From Acuticoccus sp. I52.16.1 (GTDB lineage Bacteria; Pseudomonadota; Alphaproteobacteria; Rhizobiales; Amorphaceae), in the NCBI RefSeq assembly GCF_022865125.1, contig NZ_CP094828.1, positions 4,643,219 to 4,707,218 on the forward strand: a stretch of DNA of 64,000 nucleotides, written 5' to 3'. A program made the translations under genes and the position numbers. The notes beneath the pieces are model-generated. The model searched no databases and was not told the DNA's origin. It worked only from the letters and a program-made list of their open reading frames with translations. This document shows, in pieces, positions 7,474 to 17,036 of this stretch; the first letter of the stretch is position 1, and each line of letters opens with the position of its first letter.

Positions 7474-10044
7474 TTATCCTTTGGCCGTCAGCCGCCGCGC
7501 AATGTCGACGACGTCCGACGACGTCGCCGTCTGGAGCACATCGGCCAATACGTCTGCGGCGGCCTCGCGTCTGGGCGAATCGAAACGTCGCACATCCGAG
7601 AACGACGTCAAAAGTCGTGCCGCCACCTGCGGATTCGACTTGTCGAGCGCCTTGGCCACGTCCGCCACGAGGCGGTAGCCCTCGCCGTCGGCGCGGTGGA
7701 AGGCGGCGACGTTCTGCGCGAAGGCGCCGATCAGGCTGCGCACGCGGTTGGGCGTCTTGAGGCTGAACTTGGGATGCTCCATCAGCCCGCGCACCCGCTC
7801 CAGCGCGCCGTCGTCGGGGCGCATCGCCTCCATGGCGAAGTACTTGTCCAGCACCAGCGGCTCATGCTCGTTGGCGGCGGCGAAGGCGGCGAGCGCGTCG
7901 TCGGCCCCCGGTGCGTCGGTGAAGGCGAGGGCGCCGAGCGCGGCGAGGCGGTCTGTCATGGTGGTGGCGCTCGTCGCCTGGGTGGCGGCCCGGTCGGTCT
8001 CGCCGGCGGCGGCGAGCAGGTGCATCGCGGCGTTGCGCAGCGCGCGGTGACCCGCCGCCTCGGCCGACACGTCGTCCGCCGGCGGCACCGGGGCGCTGTA
8101 GAGCCGGGCGAGCACGTCCTGCATCTTGGCGCCCAGTGCGGCGCTGAAGCCCTGGTGCGCGGCGTTGACCTTGTCGGGGTCGACGTCGCTGCCGATCGCC
8201 TCGATCAAAGTCTGGCGGGTCGGCACGATGAGGGCGAGGGCGCGGAAGGTCGGCTCGTGTCCGTCGTTGGCGGCGAGGGTCGCGAGGGCGGCGGCGAGGG
8301 CGCTCTCGTCCCCCGGCGCCCCGTCGTAACGGGCGCGCATCGCGCCGACGGCGAGACGCTGCACCGCGTCCCACACGGTGAACGGGTCGTCGTCCTTGGC
8401 GATCAGCGTGAGGTCGCGCGCCTCGTCGGCGGTGCGCTCGATCGTCACCGGGGCCGAGAAGCCGCGCATGACCGAAGCGATGGGCGCGGCGTTGAGCCGG
8501 TCCACGGTCACCTTCACGCGGTCCTTCAGGACGATGTGGCCGGGGCCGATCTCACCGCCGTGCACGGTCGCCTTGGCGGGGTCGACGGCGCCGGTGTCGC
8601 TGAGGAGGGCCAGGCGCACGGGGATCGGCTTGATCGACGCGCCCTCGGCCGGAACCTGGGTCAGCTCCAGCGTGTAGCGGCCGTTCTCGTAGCGCTCGTC
8701 CACCTTTACCGTCGGCGTGCCGGGCTCCTCGTACCAGCGCATGAACGCGCCGGGGTCGGCGAGGGGGAAGCAGGAGACGAAGTCCTCCACCGTGGCGGCC
8801 GTCCCGTCGAACCTGGCGAAATAGTCGTCCATGCCGGCGCGGAAGGCCGCCTCACCGATCATGGTGTGGATCATGCGGATCAGCTCGGCGCCCTTGTCGT
8901 AGACGGTCGCGGTGTAGAGGTTGGAAATCTCGTCGTACTTCGAGGGGCGCACGCAGTGGCGCAGCGGCGAGGCGTCCTCGGGGAACTGCGCGGCGCGCAA
9001 CCGGCGCACGTCGGCGATGCGCTTGACCCCGCGCGAGCGCTCGTCGGAGGTGAACTCCTGGTCGCGGAACACCGTGAGCCCTTCCTTCAGGCACAGCTGG
9101 AACCAATCGCGGCAGGTGATGCGGTTGCCGGTCCAGTTGTGGAAGTACTCGTGCGCGATCACGGTCTCGATGCCGGAGTAGTCCTGATCCGTGGCGACCG
9201 CCGGATCGGCCAGCACATAGCGGTCGTTGAAGACGTTGAGACCCTTGTTCTCCATCGCCCCCATGTTGAAGTCGCTGACGGCGACGATGTTGAAGATGTC
9301 GAGGTCGTACTCGCGGCCGAAGCGCGTCTCGTCCCAGGCCATCGAGCGCTTCAGCGCGTCCATGGCGTAGGTGGCGCGCGGTTCCTTGCCCCGCTCGACG
9401 TAGATGTTCAGCTCCACCTTGCGGCCGGACATGGTGGTGAACGTGTCCGTCACCGCACCGAGGTCGCCGGCGACCAGGGCGAAGAGGTAGGTCGGCTTGG
9501 GGAAGGGATCGTGCCAGTGGGCGCTGAGGCGGCCGTCCTTCACCGCCCGCTCCACCAGGTTGCCGTTGGAGAGCAGCACCTGCTCGCCGTCGCCGTCCGC
9601 GACGATGAAGACGTCGTAGACGGTCAGCACGTCCGGCCGGTCGTAGGCGTAGGTGATGCGCCGGTAGCCTTCCGCCTCGCACTGGGTGCAGTAGACGCCG
9701 TTGGAGCGGTAGAGGCCCATCAACTCGGTGTTGTCGTCGGGCGAGACGACGGTGACGAGGGTGAGCGCGAAGGGCCACTCGGGCGGCGCCTTGAGGACGA
9801 ACCGGTCCGGACCCGCCTCGTAGGCGCTCTCGTCGAGCGCCTCTCCGTCGAGCTCGACGGCGACGAGCTCCAGCCCGTCGCCGGCCAGCTCCAGCGGGCC
9901 GGTGCCGACGGGCTCGTAGAGCGTTGTCGCGCGTACGACGGTGCGGGTCGGGTGGAGGGCGAACATGAGGGAGGTGTGCGGCGCGCGATAGGGCGTCGGC
10001 GCGTAGTCCTGGAGGTAGACTGTCTGGCCGGTGTCGGTTCGCAT
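7474..10044 (-). CDS. pepN: Aminopeptidase N (M1 family zinc metalloprotease)
   Basis: PepN removes N-terminal residues from peptides in the cytoplasm during protein turnover. The 856-aa length fits the bacterial PepN subgroup (about 870). It shows the exopeptidase motif GAMENKGLNVFND near residue 260 and the zinc site HEYFHNWTGNRITCRDWFQL followed by KEGLTVFRDQE, giving HExxH with the third ligand E nineteen residues on. The C-terminal half has the helical repeat domain typical of PepN (LDKSNPQVAARLLTSF near the end). It reads away from glutaryl-CoA dehydrogenase across a 190-base divergent spacer. The start MRTDTGQTVYLQDY matches where the first beta-domain of the family begins. Confidence 0.96.
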   Translation of the reverse strand: MRTDTGQTVYLQDYAPTPYRAPHTSLMFALHPTRTVVRATTLYEPVGTGPLELAGDGLELVAVELDGEALDESAYEAGPDRFVLKAPPEWPFALTLVTVVSPDDNTELMGLYRSNGVYCTQCEAEGYRRITYAYDRPDVLTVYDVFIVADGDGEQVLLSNGNLVERAVKDGRLSAHWHDPFPKPTYLFALVAGDLGAVTDTFTTMSGRKVELNIYVERGKEPRATYAMDALKRSMAWDETRFGREYDLDIFNIVAVSDFNMGAMENKGLNVFNDRYVLADPAVATDQDYSGIETVIAHEYFHNWTGNRITCRDWFQLCLKEGLTVFRDQEFTSDERSRGVKRIADVRRLRAAQFPEDASPLRHCVRPSKYDEISNLYTATVYDKGAELIRMIHTMIGEAAFRAGMDDYFARFDGTAATVEDFVSCFPLADPGAFMRWYEEPGTPTVKVDERYENGRYTLELTQVPAEGASIKPIPVRLALLSDTGAVDPAKATVHGGEIGPGHIVLKDRVKVTVDRLNAAPIASVMRGFSAPVTIERTADEARDLTLIAKDDDPFTVWDAVQRLAVGAMRARYDGAPGDESALAAALATLAANDGHEPTFRALALIVPTRQTLIEAIGSDVDPDKVNAAHQGFSAALGAKMQDVLARLYSAPVPPADDVSAEAAGHRALRNAAMHLLAAAGETDRAATQATSATTMTDRLAALGALAFTDAPGADDALAAFAAANEHEPLVLDKYFAMEAMRPDDGALERVRGLMEHPKFSLKTPNRVRSLIGAFAQNVAAFHRADGEGYRLVADVAKALDKSNPQVAARLLTSFSDVRRFDSPRREAAADVLADVLQTATSSDVVDIARRLTAKG

Positions 10045-10234
10045 GGTGGTCCCTTCTGCCCGTGCGGGCGGTGCCTGCGCCTGGCGCTTGGTGTGTCGCG
10101 ACCGGCGCTCGCCCTGACGCCGTGACGTACCTCGGGTGCGCCGGTTCTCCCCGGCGCGCCCATTGTTTTGGCGAGATGCGCGTGATCGCCTATGTTGGCG
10201 CCGAATTCAACGTCGCCAACCAGGTGAGAGTGCT

Positions 10235-11452
10235 ATGTCAGCCGCCGCGGAAGTTCACAAATCCCATGACAAGAAGGCCGCCTTCCAGTGGGACGACCCG
10301 TTTGTCCTGGACGGGCAGCTCACCGAGGACGAGCGGCTGATCCGCGAGACGGCGCACGCCTACTCGCAGGAGAAGCTGCAGCCGCGCGTGATGGAGGCGT
10401 GGCGCAACGAGCATACCGACCGCGAGATCTTCAACGAGATGGGCGAGCTGGGCCTGCTGGGCGTGACCGTCCCGGAGGAATATGGCGGCGTGGGCGCGGG
10501 TTACGTATCCTACGGCCTCGTGGCGCGGGAGGTGGAGCGGGTCGATTCGGGCTACCGCTCGATGATGAGCGTGCAGTCCTCGCTGGTGATGTATCCCATC
10601 TACGCCTACGGCGACGAGGCGCAGCGCAAGAAGTGGCTCCCCAAGCTGGCCTCGGGCGAGTTCGTCGGCTGCTTCGGCCTGACCGAGCCGGACGCGGGGT
10701 CGGACCCCGGCGGCATGAAGACGCGGGCGGTCAAGGTCGACGGCGGCTACAAGGTCTCCGGCGCCAAGACGTGGATCTCCAATTCGCCGATCGCCGACGT
10801 CTTCGTGGTGTGGGCCAAGAGCGAGGCGCACGACGGGGCCATCCGCGGCTTCGTGCTGGAGAAGGGCATGAAGGGCCTGGAGGCCCCCAAGATCGAGGGC
10901 AAGATCTCGCTGCGTGCGTCCGTCACCGGCATGATCATGATGGACGACGTGTTCGTGCCGGAGGAGAACCTCCTGCCGAACGTCTCGGGCCTGAAGGGGC
11001 CGTTCGGCTGCCTCAACCGCGCCCGCTACGGCATCTCCTGGGGGGCGATGGGCGCGGCGGAGTTCTGCTGGCACGCGGCGCGGCAGTACACGCTGGACCG
11101 CAAGCAGTTCGGCAAGCCGCTGGCGGCCACACAACTGGTGCAGAAGAAGCTCGCCGACATGATGACCGAGATCTCGCTGGGCCTGCAGGGCTCGCTCCGG
11201 GTCGGCCGGCTGTTCGACGAAGGCGAGATGGCGCCGGAGATGATCTCGATCGTGAAGCGCAACAATTGCGGCAAGGCGCTGGCCATCGCCCGCGAGGCGC
11301 GTGACATGCACGGCGGCAACGGCATCTCCGAGGAGTACCATGTGATCCGCCACATGGTGAACCTGGAGACCGTGAACACCTACGAGGGCACGCACGACGT
11401 GCACGCGCTCATCCTGGGCCGCGCGCAGACCGGCATCCAGGCCTTCTTCTAA
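10235..11452 (+). CDS. gcdH: Glutaryl-CoA dehydrogenase
   Basis: This 405-aa flavoprotein of the acyl-CoA dehydrogenase family most resembles GcdH, which oxidises and decarboxylates glutaryl-CoA to crotonyl-CoA in lysine and tryptophan breakdown and passes electrons to ETF. Supporting stretches are [20 protein letters not shown] (FAD/substrate signature), [35 protein letters not shown], and the catalytic-glutamate region [16 protein letters not shown] at the C-terminus. The ATG at 10235 ([10 protein letters not shown]) sits just after GTGAGAG; the frame is open back to 10136 but that region looks non-coding. No LysR regulator or CoA-transferase is adjacent. Confidence 0.92.
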   Translation: MSAAAEVHKSHDKKAAFQWDDPFVLDGQLTEDERLIRETAHAYSQEKLQPRVMEAWRNEHTDREIFNEMGELGLLGVTVPEEYGGVGAGYVSYGLVAREVERVDSGYRSMMSVQSSLVMYPIYAYGDEAQRKKWLPKLASGEFVGCFGLTEPDAGSDPGGMKTRAVKVDGGYKVSGAKTWISNSPIADVFVVWAKSEAHDGAIRGFVLEKGMKGLEAPKIEGKISLRASVTGMIMMDDVFVPEENLLPNVSGLKGPFGCLNRARYGISWGAMGAAEFCWHAARQYTLDRKQFGKPLAATQLVQKKLADMMTEISLGLQGSLRVGRLFDEGEMAPEMISIVKRNNCGKALAIAREARDMHGGNGISEEYHVIRHMVNLETVNTYEGTHDVHALILGRAQTGIQAFF

Positions 11453-11540
11453 CCAATCCCGACGGTGGCGCCGCACCGGCGCCGCCGTTCCATCCACCGG
11501 CGGTGCCCCGGGCACGGCGCCCACACGCGGTGCCCCGGAG

Positions 11541-11700
11541 CCTGATCGTCGGAGCCGCCGTCGCGCCCCCTGATCAGCGGCGGCCGAGGTGCGGCGCAAG
11601 GGGCCGAAGGCCGGCGAAGCCGCTCGCCCTTGCGCCGCACCTCGGCCGCTGCCAGGGGGAGAGCGCGACGGCGGCTCCGGCGGTCGGGCGGGCCCTGATC
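11541..11700. repeat. Large imperfect palindrome in the gcdH/kdsD intergenic region
   Basis: The 323-base gap between two convergent genes is mostly one inverted repeat. The core is a perfect 23-bp pair, 11580-11602 and 11627-11649, with a 24-base loop; outside it the arms go on pairing with small gaps, including a shared GGAGCCGCCGTCGCGC (left 11551-11566) and CCCCCTG, out to GATC-containing ends. It could be a strong two-way terminator, but arms of about 60 bases are much longer than a terminator needs and suggest a dispersed palindromic or MITE-like element. No long T-tract and no convincing ORF are present. Confidence 0.7.
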
Positions 11701-11775
11701 GTGGGTGGGACCCGAGCCCGCCGGAGGCCGCGGCCGCCCCAGAAACTCCCCACCGTGCAGCGGGCCCCTTACCAC

Positions 11776-12780
11776 TCAGGCGACGCCGGCGCGCAACAGG
11801 TCGTGCATGTGCAGGATGCCGACGAGGCGCCCCTCCTCGGTGACGAAGAGGGTCGAGATCTTGGCCGTGTTCATGGCCTCGAGGGCTGCCCCCGCGAGGA
11901 CGTCCCTCTCGATCGTCTTGGGCGCCTTGCTCATCACGTTCTCGACCGGTTGGCGCAGGATGTCGCTGTCGAGGTGGCGTCGCAGGTCACCGTCGGTGAT
12001 CACGCCGCGGAGGGTCCCGCCGGCGTCGACGATGCCGACCGTCCCGAACCCCTTGGCGGACATGGCGATGATCGCCTCGCGCATGGGCGTGCCGAGGGGG
12101 ACCAGCGGCACGTCCTGACCGCGGTGCATCAGATCGCCGACGAATTGCAGGCGGGCGCCGAGGCGGCCACCGGGGTGGAAGGTGTGGAAGTCCGTCGGGG
12201 TGAAGCCGCGGCGCTCCAGGAGGGCGACCGCCAGCGCGTCGGCCATGGCGAGCTGGGCGACGGCGGACGATGTCGGCGCCAGGCCGAGCGGGCAGGCCTC
12301 CTCGCCGATCGGCAGGACGAGGGGCACGTCCGCCGCATGACCGAGCGTGGAGGCGGCGCGGGAGGTGATCGCGACCACGGTGACGCGGAAGCGCTTGGCG
12401 TACGACAGGATCGAGGCCAGCTCTTTCGTCTCGCCGGACCACGAGAGGGCGAGGATGACGTCGGCCCGGGTGATCATGCCGAGGTCGCCGTGACTGGCCT
12501 CGGCGGGGTGGACGAACTGGGCGGGCGTGCCGGTTGAGGCGAGGGTGGCGGCGGCCTTCGCGGCGATATGTCCCGATTTGCCCATGCCGGTGACGATCAC
12601 GCGGCCGGCACATTCGGCCATCATGTCGACCGCGCGGGCGACATCGCGGCCGAGGGGCCCTTTCAGCGCGTCCGCGAGCAGTGCCATGGCGGCGATCTCG
12701 GTCCGGATGGTGCGCTCGGCGGAGGCCTTGACGTCAGCCTCGTTCGGGCTCGCCCTCAACTCGACGACGGTCATCGTCAC
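11776..12780 (-). CDS. kdsD: Arabinose-5-phosphate isomerase (KdsD/KpsF family)
   Basis: KdsD converts D-ribulose 5-phosphate to D-arabinose 5-phosphate, the first step to Kdo for lipopolysaccharide core or capsule. The 334-aa product has an N-terminal SIS sugar-isomerase domain (residues about 30-170; VTGMGKSGHIAAKAAATLAS, LSWSGETKEL) and two CBS domains (about 205-330; PMREAIIAMSAKGFGTVGIV and ISTLFVTEEGRLVGILHMHD), the standard layout. GGAAGTGAC stands before the double start MTMTVV. No other Kdo gene is nearby, so capsule versus LPS duty is open. Confidence 0.93.
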   Translation of the reverse strand: MTMTVVELRASPNEADVKASAERTIRTEIAAMALLADALKGPLGRDVARAVDMMAECAGRVIVTGMGKSGHIAAKAAATLASTGTPAQFVHPAEASHGDLGMITRADVILALSWSGETKELASILSYAKRFRVTVVAITSRAASTLGHAADVPLVLPIGEEACPLGLAPTSSAVAQLAMADALAVALLERRGFTPTDFHTFHPGGRLGARLQFVGDLMHRGQDVPLVPLGTPMREAIIAMSAKGFGTVGIVDAGGTLRGVITDGDLRRHLDSDILRQPVENVMSKAPKTIERDVLAGAALEAMNTAKISTLFVTEEGRLVGILHMHDLLRAGVA

Positions 12781-12926
12781 TTCCTTCGTTCAATGAAATG
12801 CAACACTACGCGCAGCCCCGTGGCCTTAGGCGGACGAGGCTTGCCAGACAAGGTGAGGATGGCCTTAACGGTTTGCCAGCGATCGTCGGATATGCGCCTT
12901 TCTCTGGAAAGTTTGGAGTGCGCCTT

Positions 12927-14141
12927 ATGATTTCAGGAGACATTGCCCACAATCGCGTGCTGGCCGCCGCCGCGCTCCTGGCCGCGACATTCATGCTGCC
13001 CGTGCAGGCATACGCCGACGCTTTCTCGTCGTGCATCGCCTCGAAGTGGTCGTATGCGCGGGCCGCCGGCGTCACCCGTGCCAACTTCGACGCGGCGACG
13101 CGCGGGCTGCGGCCCGACCCGGATACGGTGCGGCTCTCGAACAACCAGTCGGAATTCGTCAAGCCGATCTGGGAGTACCTCGACACGGCGGTCTCCGATA
13201 AGCGGGTCAAGGAGGGCCGGGCGGCCTTCGCCCGGTATCGCGACACGCTGAACAAGATCGCGGCGACCTACCGGGTCGATCCCGAGGTCGTGGTGGCGAT
13301 CTGGGGGATGGAGACCAGCTACGGCTCCTATATGGGCGACCACAACGCGGTGCGTGCGGCGGCGACGCTCGCCTGCAACGGCAGTCGCCGGTCCGACTTC
13401 TGGTCCAAGCAGTTCGCGGCGGCGATCAAGATCGCGCAGGACGGTCACGTGCCGCTCGACCAGATGAACTCCTCGTGGGGTGCGGCAATGGGGCACACCC
13501 AGTTCATCCCGACGAGCTGGCAGGCCTACGCGGCCGATTTCGACGGCGACGGCAAGCGCGACATCTGGCGCTCGGTGCCCGACGCCTTCGCCTCCACCGC
13601 CAACTACCTCGCCAAGTCCGGGTGGCAATACCAGGAGACCTGGGGCTACGAGGTGGTCGTCCCGCGCAACTTCAACCACAAGGCCGCCGACGGGAAGCAA
13701 AAGCGCTCGCTGGCGGAGTGGAGCCGGCTGGGGATCACGCGTCCGGGCGGGCGGGACTGGCCGAGGCCCGGGGACCAGGCGTACCTGCTCTATCCGGCGG
13801 GGGCGAAGGGGCCGGCGTTCCTGATGTTGAAGAATTTCGATGTCATCAAGCGCTACAACAACGCCGACGCCTACGCGCTCGCCGTCGGCCATCTGGCGGA
13901 CCGGATCATCGGCGGCGGCGACTTCGCGCAGAACTGGCCGAAGGACGAGCGCCCGCTGACCCGCTCCCAGCTCAAGGAGGTGCAGTCGCTGCTGACGCGG
14001 CGCGGCTTCTCCACCGGCGGGGTCGACGGGGTGATGGGCCCCAATACGCGCGATGCCATTCGCGCCTTCCAGTCCTCCGGCGGCAAGGTGCCGGACGGCT
14101 ACGCCTCGACCCAGCTGCTCCAGGATCTCCAGCGGCGCTGA
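12927..14141 (+). CDS. Lytic murein transglycosylase (MltB-like) with C-terminal peptidoglycan-binding domain
   Basis: This enzyme cleaves the MurNAc-GlcNAc bond of peptidoglycan to form 1,6-anhydroMurNAc ends in the periplasm. The 404-aa product has a signal peptide (residues ~1-31, ending VQAYADA), an MltB-type catalytic domain (about 33-310) with the catalytic glutamate in VVAIWGMETSYGSYMGDHN near residue 129 and the WGAAMGHTQFIPTSWQAYA stretch, and a PG_binding_1 repeat at the end (RSQLKEVQSLLTRRGF, DGVMGPNTRDAIRAFQ). The frame is open from 12798, but the ATG at 12927 has GGAG upstream and starts the signal peptide. There is no lipobox, so unlike E. coli MltB it is likely soluble. Confidence 0.9.
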   Translation: MISGDIAHNRVLAAAALLAATFMLPVQAYADAFSSCIASKWSYARAAGVTRANFDAATRGLRPDPDTVRLSNNQSEFVKPIWEYLDTAVSDKRVKEGRAAFARYRDTLNKIAATYRVDPEVVVAIWGMETSYGSYMGDHNAVRAAATLACNGSRRSDFWSKQFAAAIKIAQDGHVPLDQMNSSWGAAMGHTQFIPTSWQAYAADFDGDGKRDIWRSVPDAFASTANYLAKSGWQYQETWGYEVVVPRNFNHKAADGKQKRSLAEWSRLGITRPGGRDWPRPGDQAYLLYPAGAKGPAFLMLKNFDVIKRYNNADAYALAVGHLADRIIGGGDFAQNWPKDERPLTRSQLKEVQSLLTRRGFSTGGVDGVMGPNTRDAIRAFQSSGGKVPDGYASTQLLQDLQRR

Positions 14142-14147
14142 GCGGGG

Positions 14148-14174
14148 GCCCCTGCGCATAGCTGTCGCAGGGGC
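14148..14174 (+). terminator. Hairpin after the lytic transglycosylase gene
   Basis: GCCCCTGCG and CGCAGGGGC form a perfect 9-bp stem with a 9-nt loop, starting 7 bases after the stop codon. Only a weak T-content follows (GATCGTCCGCTTTG), so termination is probable but not textbook. Confidence 0.5.
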
Positions 14175-14319
14175 GATCGTCCGCTTTGTGATCCACGGAC
14201 ACAGATTGGTGTTCGGGACCTCGGGGGGATGCCCTTCACTCGCCGAAATTGCCTATATATCGTCTCGACCGTGAGGCACGGTCAGGGAGAGCACCTTCGC
14301 GTGCAGCTAAAAGGAGACG

Positions 14320-15960
14320 ATGATGGCGACCGTGACGTCCTTCGAGCAACTGCTGGTGGAGCTGATCAATCGAGCCCGCAGTGACCCGTCGGCAGAGGCC
14401 GGCCGCTACGGCATATCCCTGAACCAGGGCCTCGCGCCCGGCACCCTGTCGCCCGATCCGCTCGAGCCGCTCGCCGTCGTCCCGACCTTGTCCGACGCCG
14501 CCGACGCCCATTCGGCCGACATGCTGGCGAACGACTACTTCGCCCACACCGGCCTCAACGGTTCGTCGCCGGGCGACCGCATCTTCGCCGCGGGTTGGAG
14601 CGAGGCGCCGGGCTCCGGCTACGCCTGGGGCGAGAACATCTCGTATCGCTCGCGCTATCCGGCCACCGCGGACGCCGGCACGATCGAGTCGCACCACGAG
14701 GGGCTTTTCCTGTCGCCGGGGCACCGGGAGAACATCCTGTCGCCGAACTTCAGCGAGCTGGGCGTCGGGCAGGCGATCGGCGTCTACGAAGTGACCGGGT
14801 ACGTGTCGTACGTGACCGAGAACTTCGCCGACGGCGGGCGCACCTACATCACCGGCGTCGTGCTGGACGACGAGGACGGCGACGACTTCTACGACGTCGG
14901 CGAGGGGCTGGGAGGGATCGCGGTCAGCGTCTCCGGAACCGGCTTCTCGGCCTCGACGACGACGTATGGCGGCGGCGGCTATTCCGTCGCGGTGCCGGGG
15001 ACGGGGACCTACACGGTCACCTTCACCGGCAACGGCCTCGGCGGGGCGCAGACCGAGACGGTGCATGTCGGCGACGAAAACGTAAAGCTCGACGCCTTCG
15101 CGGCGCCCACGCCGACCCCCACGCCGCCGTCGACGCCCGGCCCCGGCAACCCGTCGACCCCCGATACCCCCGCCAATCCCGACACCCCGTCTCAACCGAC
15201 GACCGACGGGACGCCGAGCACGCCCTCGACGCCCGGCGATCCGGCGACCGATACGCCGGCGGTGCCGGGCGTCGTCGTCCTCGATACCGACATCGTCGGC
15301 GACCGGGAGGCGAACCGCCTCGTCGGCGCGGCGACGAACGACGGCATCCGGGGCCTGGGCGGCAACGACATCCTGCTGGGCAAGGTGGGTCGCGACGAGA
15401 TCGACGGCGGGGCGGGCAACGACCGCCTCAACGGCGGCCCCGACGCGGACACGCTGCAGGGCGGGCGCGGCGCCGACACCGTCAACGGCAGTCGCGGCGC
15501 GGACGAGGTCGCTGGTGGCGGCGGCAACGACTTCGTGGTCGGAGATCGCGGCGACGACGTGGTGTATGGCCAGGCCGGGGCCGACACGGTCGACGGGGGC
15601 GGCGGCGACGACACGCTCTACGGCCACCAGGGCGACGACGTGATCACCGGCGGGCGCGGGCGGGACACCCTGGTCGGCGGCGCGGGCGACGACACGCTCG
15701 ACGGCAACGGCGGCGCCGACCTCTACGTCTTCGACGGCGGGGTGGATACGATCGCCTTCCGCCACGGCGACGGCGGTCCGGGGTCGGGCGACAGGGTCGA
15801 TCTGTCGATCTTCCGCTTCGATTCCTATGCCGACGACGTGGCCGACCAGATGGTCACGCTGGCGGACGGGCGGGTCTATTTGGATCTACCCAACCAGCAT
15901 GGCATCATCTTCGACAGCGCGCCGGCCGGCGGCTTCGGCAGCGACGATTTTATCCTCTGA
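14320..15960 (+). CDS. Secreted CAP-domain protein with SdrD-B-like domain and RTX calcium-binding repeats
   Basis: The 546-aa product is a mosaic. Residues ~1-170 form a CAP/SCP (cysteine-rich secretory/PR-1) domain: FEQLLVELINRARSDPSAEA, DAADAHSADMLANDYFAHTG, WGENISYRS and SPGHRENILSPNF. Residues ~180-265 resemble an SdrD-B/collagen-binding beta domain (DDEDGDDFYDVGEGLGGIAV). A Pro/Thr/Ser linker (~267-320) leads to RTX nonapeptides (GGxGxDxxx, e.g. GGAGNDRLNGG, GGGGDDTLYG) at about 340-475 and a C-terminal secretion-type tail. There is no signal peptide, which with the RTX block implies type I export; no export genes are near. AGGAGACG precedes ATGATG; either ATG may start. The function of the CAP part is unknown. 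Confidence 0.88.
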   Translation: MMATVTSFEQLLVELINRARSDPSAEAGRYGISLNQGLAPGTLSPDPLEPLAVVPTLSDAADAHSADMLANDYFAHTGLNGSSPGDRIFAAGWSEAPGSGYAWGENISYRSRYPATADAGTIESHHEGLFLSPGHRENILSPNFSELGVGQAIGVYEVTGYVSYVTENFADGGRTYITGVVLDDEDGDDFYDVGEGLGGIAVSVSGTGFSASTTTYGGGGYSVAVPGTGTYTVTFTGNGLGGAQTETVHVGDENVKLDAFAAPTPTPTPPSTPGPGNPSTPDTPANPDTPSQPTTDGTPSTPSTPGDPATDTPAVPGVVVLDTDIVGDREANRLVGAATNDGIRGLGGNDILLGKVGRDEIDGGAGNDRLNGGPDADTLQGGRGADTVNGSRGADEVAGGGGNDFVVGDRGDDVVYGQAGADTVDGGGGDDTLYGHQGDDVITGGRGRDTLVGGAGDDTLDGNGGADLYVFDGGVDTIAFRHGDGGPGSGDRVDLSIFRFDSYADDVADQMVTLADGRVYLDLPNQHGIIFDSAPAGGFGSDDFIL

Positions 15961-16130
15961 GGGCCCGAACACGGCCCTTCGGCGAGCGACCCGGCCACGG
16001 ACGAATCGGCATAACCGTTATATTCCAGTGGCTTAAAAAGGTTCCATCGGGGCAGCCCTGCGCAAGCTCGTCTGGCGCAGGGCCGACCGGTGGATCATAT
16101 ATCACGATCAGTGATGGAGGGTGGGCGCAG

Positions 16131-16739
16131 ATGGTGCCGATGAGTATGCGTACGAACGTGCCGATGGTGGTGGTGCGCCGGTTGCGGCGCTCGGAGCTGC
16201 CGCTGGTGGTCGACCATTTCCTTCGCCTCGACGATGAGAGCCGCCGCCGGCGCTTCTGCCGCCCCGTCAACGACGCCTATCTGACGAGCTACGTCATGGG
16301 CGAGAAATACCGGCCAGGCCACATCGAAGGCGTCTTCGTCGACGGGATGCTGCGCGGGATCGCCGAGCTGCGGCCGCTGGGGGGCGAGTATCGCGGGCAC
16401 GCCGAGGCCGCCTTCAGCGTCGAGCGGGCGTTCCAGCAGCGCGGCCTCGGGGCGCGGCTGTTCGAGCGGCTGGTCCTGCGGGCGCGCAACAACGGCATCC
16501 ATACCCTTTCGATGGCCTGTCTGCCGGAAAACCGCGCGATGCAGAAGCTGGCGCGCCGGCTGGGCGGGGCGCTGGTGCGCTGGCCGGGCGAGATGCAGGG
16601 GACCCTCACCGAAGAACCGGCGACGGTGTTCTCGATGGCCCGCGAGGGTGTCGCCGAGATGGCGGGTGCCGCCTCCGCGACGCTCGACTGGTGGGCGCGC
16701 TACGACGTGACCGGGCTGACCCGCCGCCGCGCGATCTGA
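16131..16739 (+). CDS. GNAT-family N-acetyltransferase
   Basis: The 202-aa protein has the GNAT fold: an N-terminal VVVRRLRRSELPLVVDHFLRL region, the GEYRGHAEAAFSV beta4 stretch, and the acetyl-CoA-binding V-x-x-x-x-Q-x-x-G-x-G/A motif as FQQRGLGARLFERL, followed by NNGIHTLSMACLPENRAM. It resembles the acetyltransferase modules linked to Pat-like protein lysine acetyltransferases, but no CoA-ligase part is fused. GGAGG ten bases before the ATG at 16131 sets the start; later in-frame ATGs at 16140 and 16146 are possible. The upstream 170 bases hold only a small AGGGCC/GGCCCT hairpin at 15960-15978. Substrate unknown. Confidence 0.82.
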   Translation: MVPMSMRTNVPMVVVRRLRRSELPLVVDHFLRLDDESRRRRFCRPVNDAYLTSYVMGEKYRPGHIEGVFVDGMLRGIAELRPLGGEYRGHAEAAFSVERAFQQRGLGARLFERLVLRARNNGIHTLSMACLPENRAMQKLARRLGGALVRWPGEMQGTLTEEPATVFSMAREGVAEMAGAASATLDWWARYDVTGLTRRRAI

Positions 16740-17036
16740 ACGCGCCTGAGGGCCGGCGGCGCGGCGCGGCATGGCCGCGTCCGGCTCATCCACATCCCCC
16801 GCCGGTACCGGACGGAGAAAGGCCGAGGGGCGGCAGGCGGGGCCGCCGAAACAGAATTTCCTTGATATCGCTGGGATTTCGCCCCTGTAGGCCCGGCTCG
16901 CGGTGCGGCACACGGGACCGTGTCCGCGGCGGTCCCGATAAAACCTTTGCACCGGTTTGAATTTTGCGGCCAATGTCGTCACGCTGTGATCATGCGTCGC
17001 CACAGGTGTGGCCGCAGTGGTTCGACGAGAGGCCCC

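Noticed and set aside
11503-11760. Small ORFs in the gcdH/kdsD gap
   Set aside because: They lie within the large inverted repeat, are arginine/proline-rich and lack a ribosome site.
15400-15750. Regular short repeats resembling a tandem-repeat or CRISPR array
   Set aside because: They are the codons of RTX nonapeptides (GGxGxDxxx) inside an intact reading frame, without uniform spacers.
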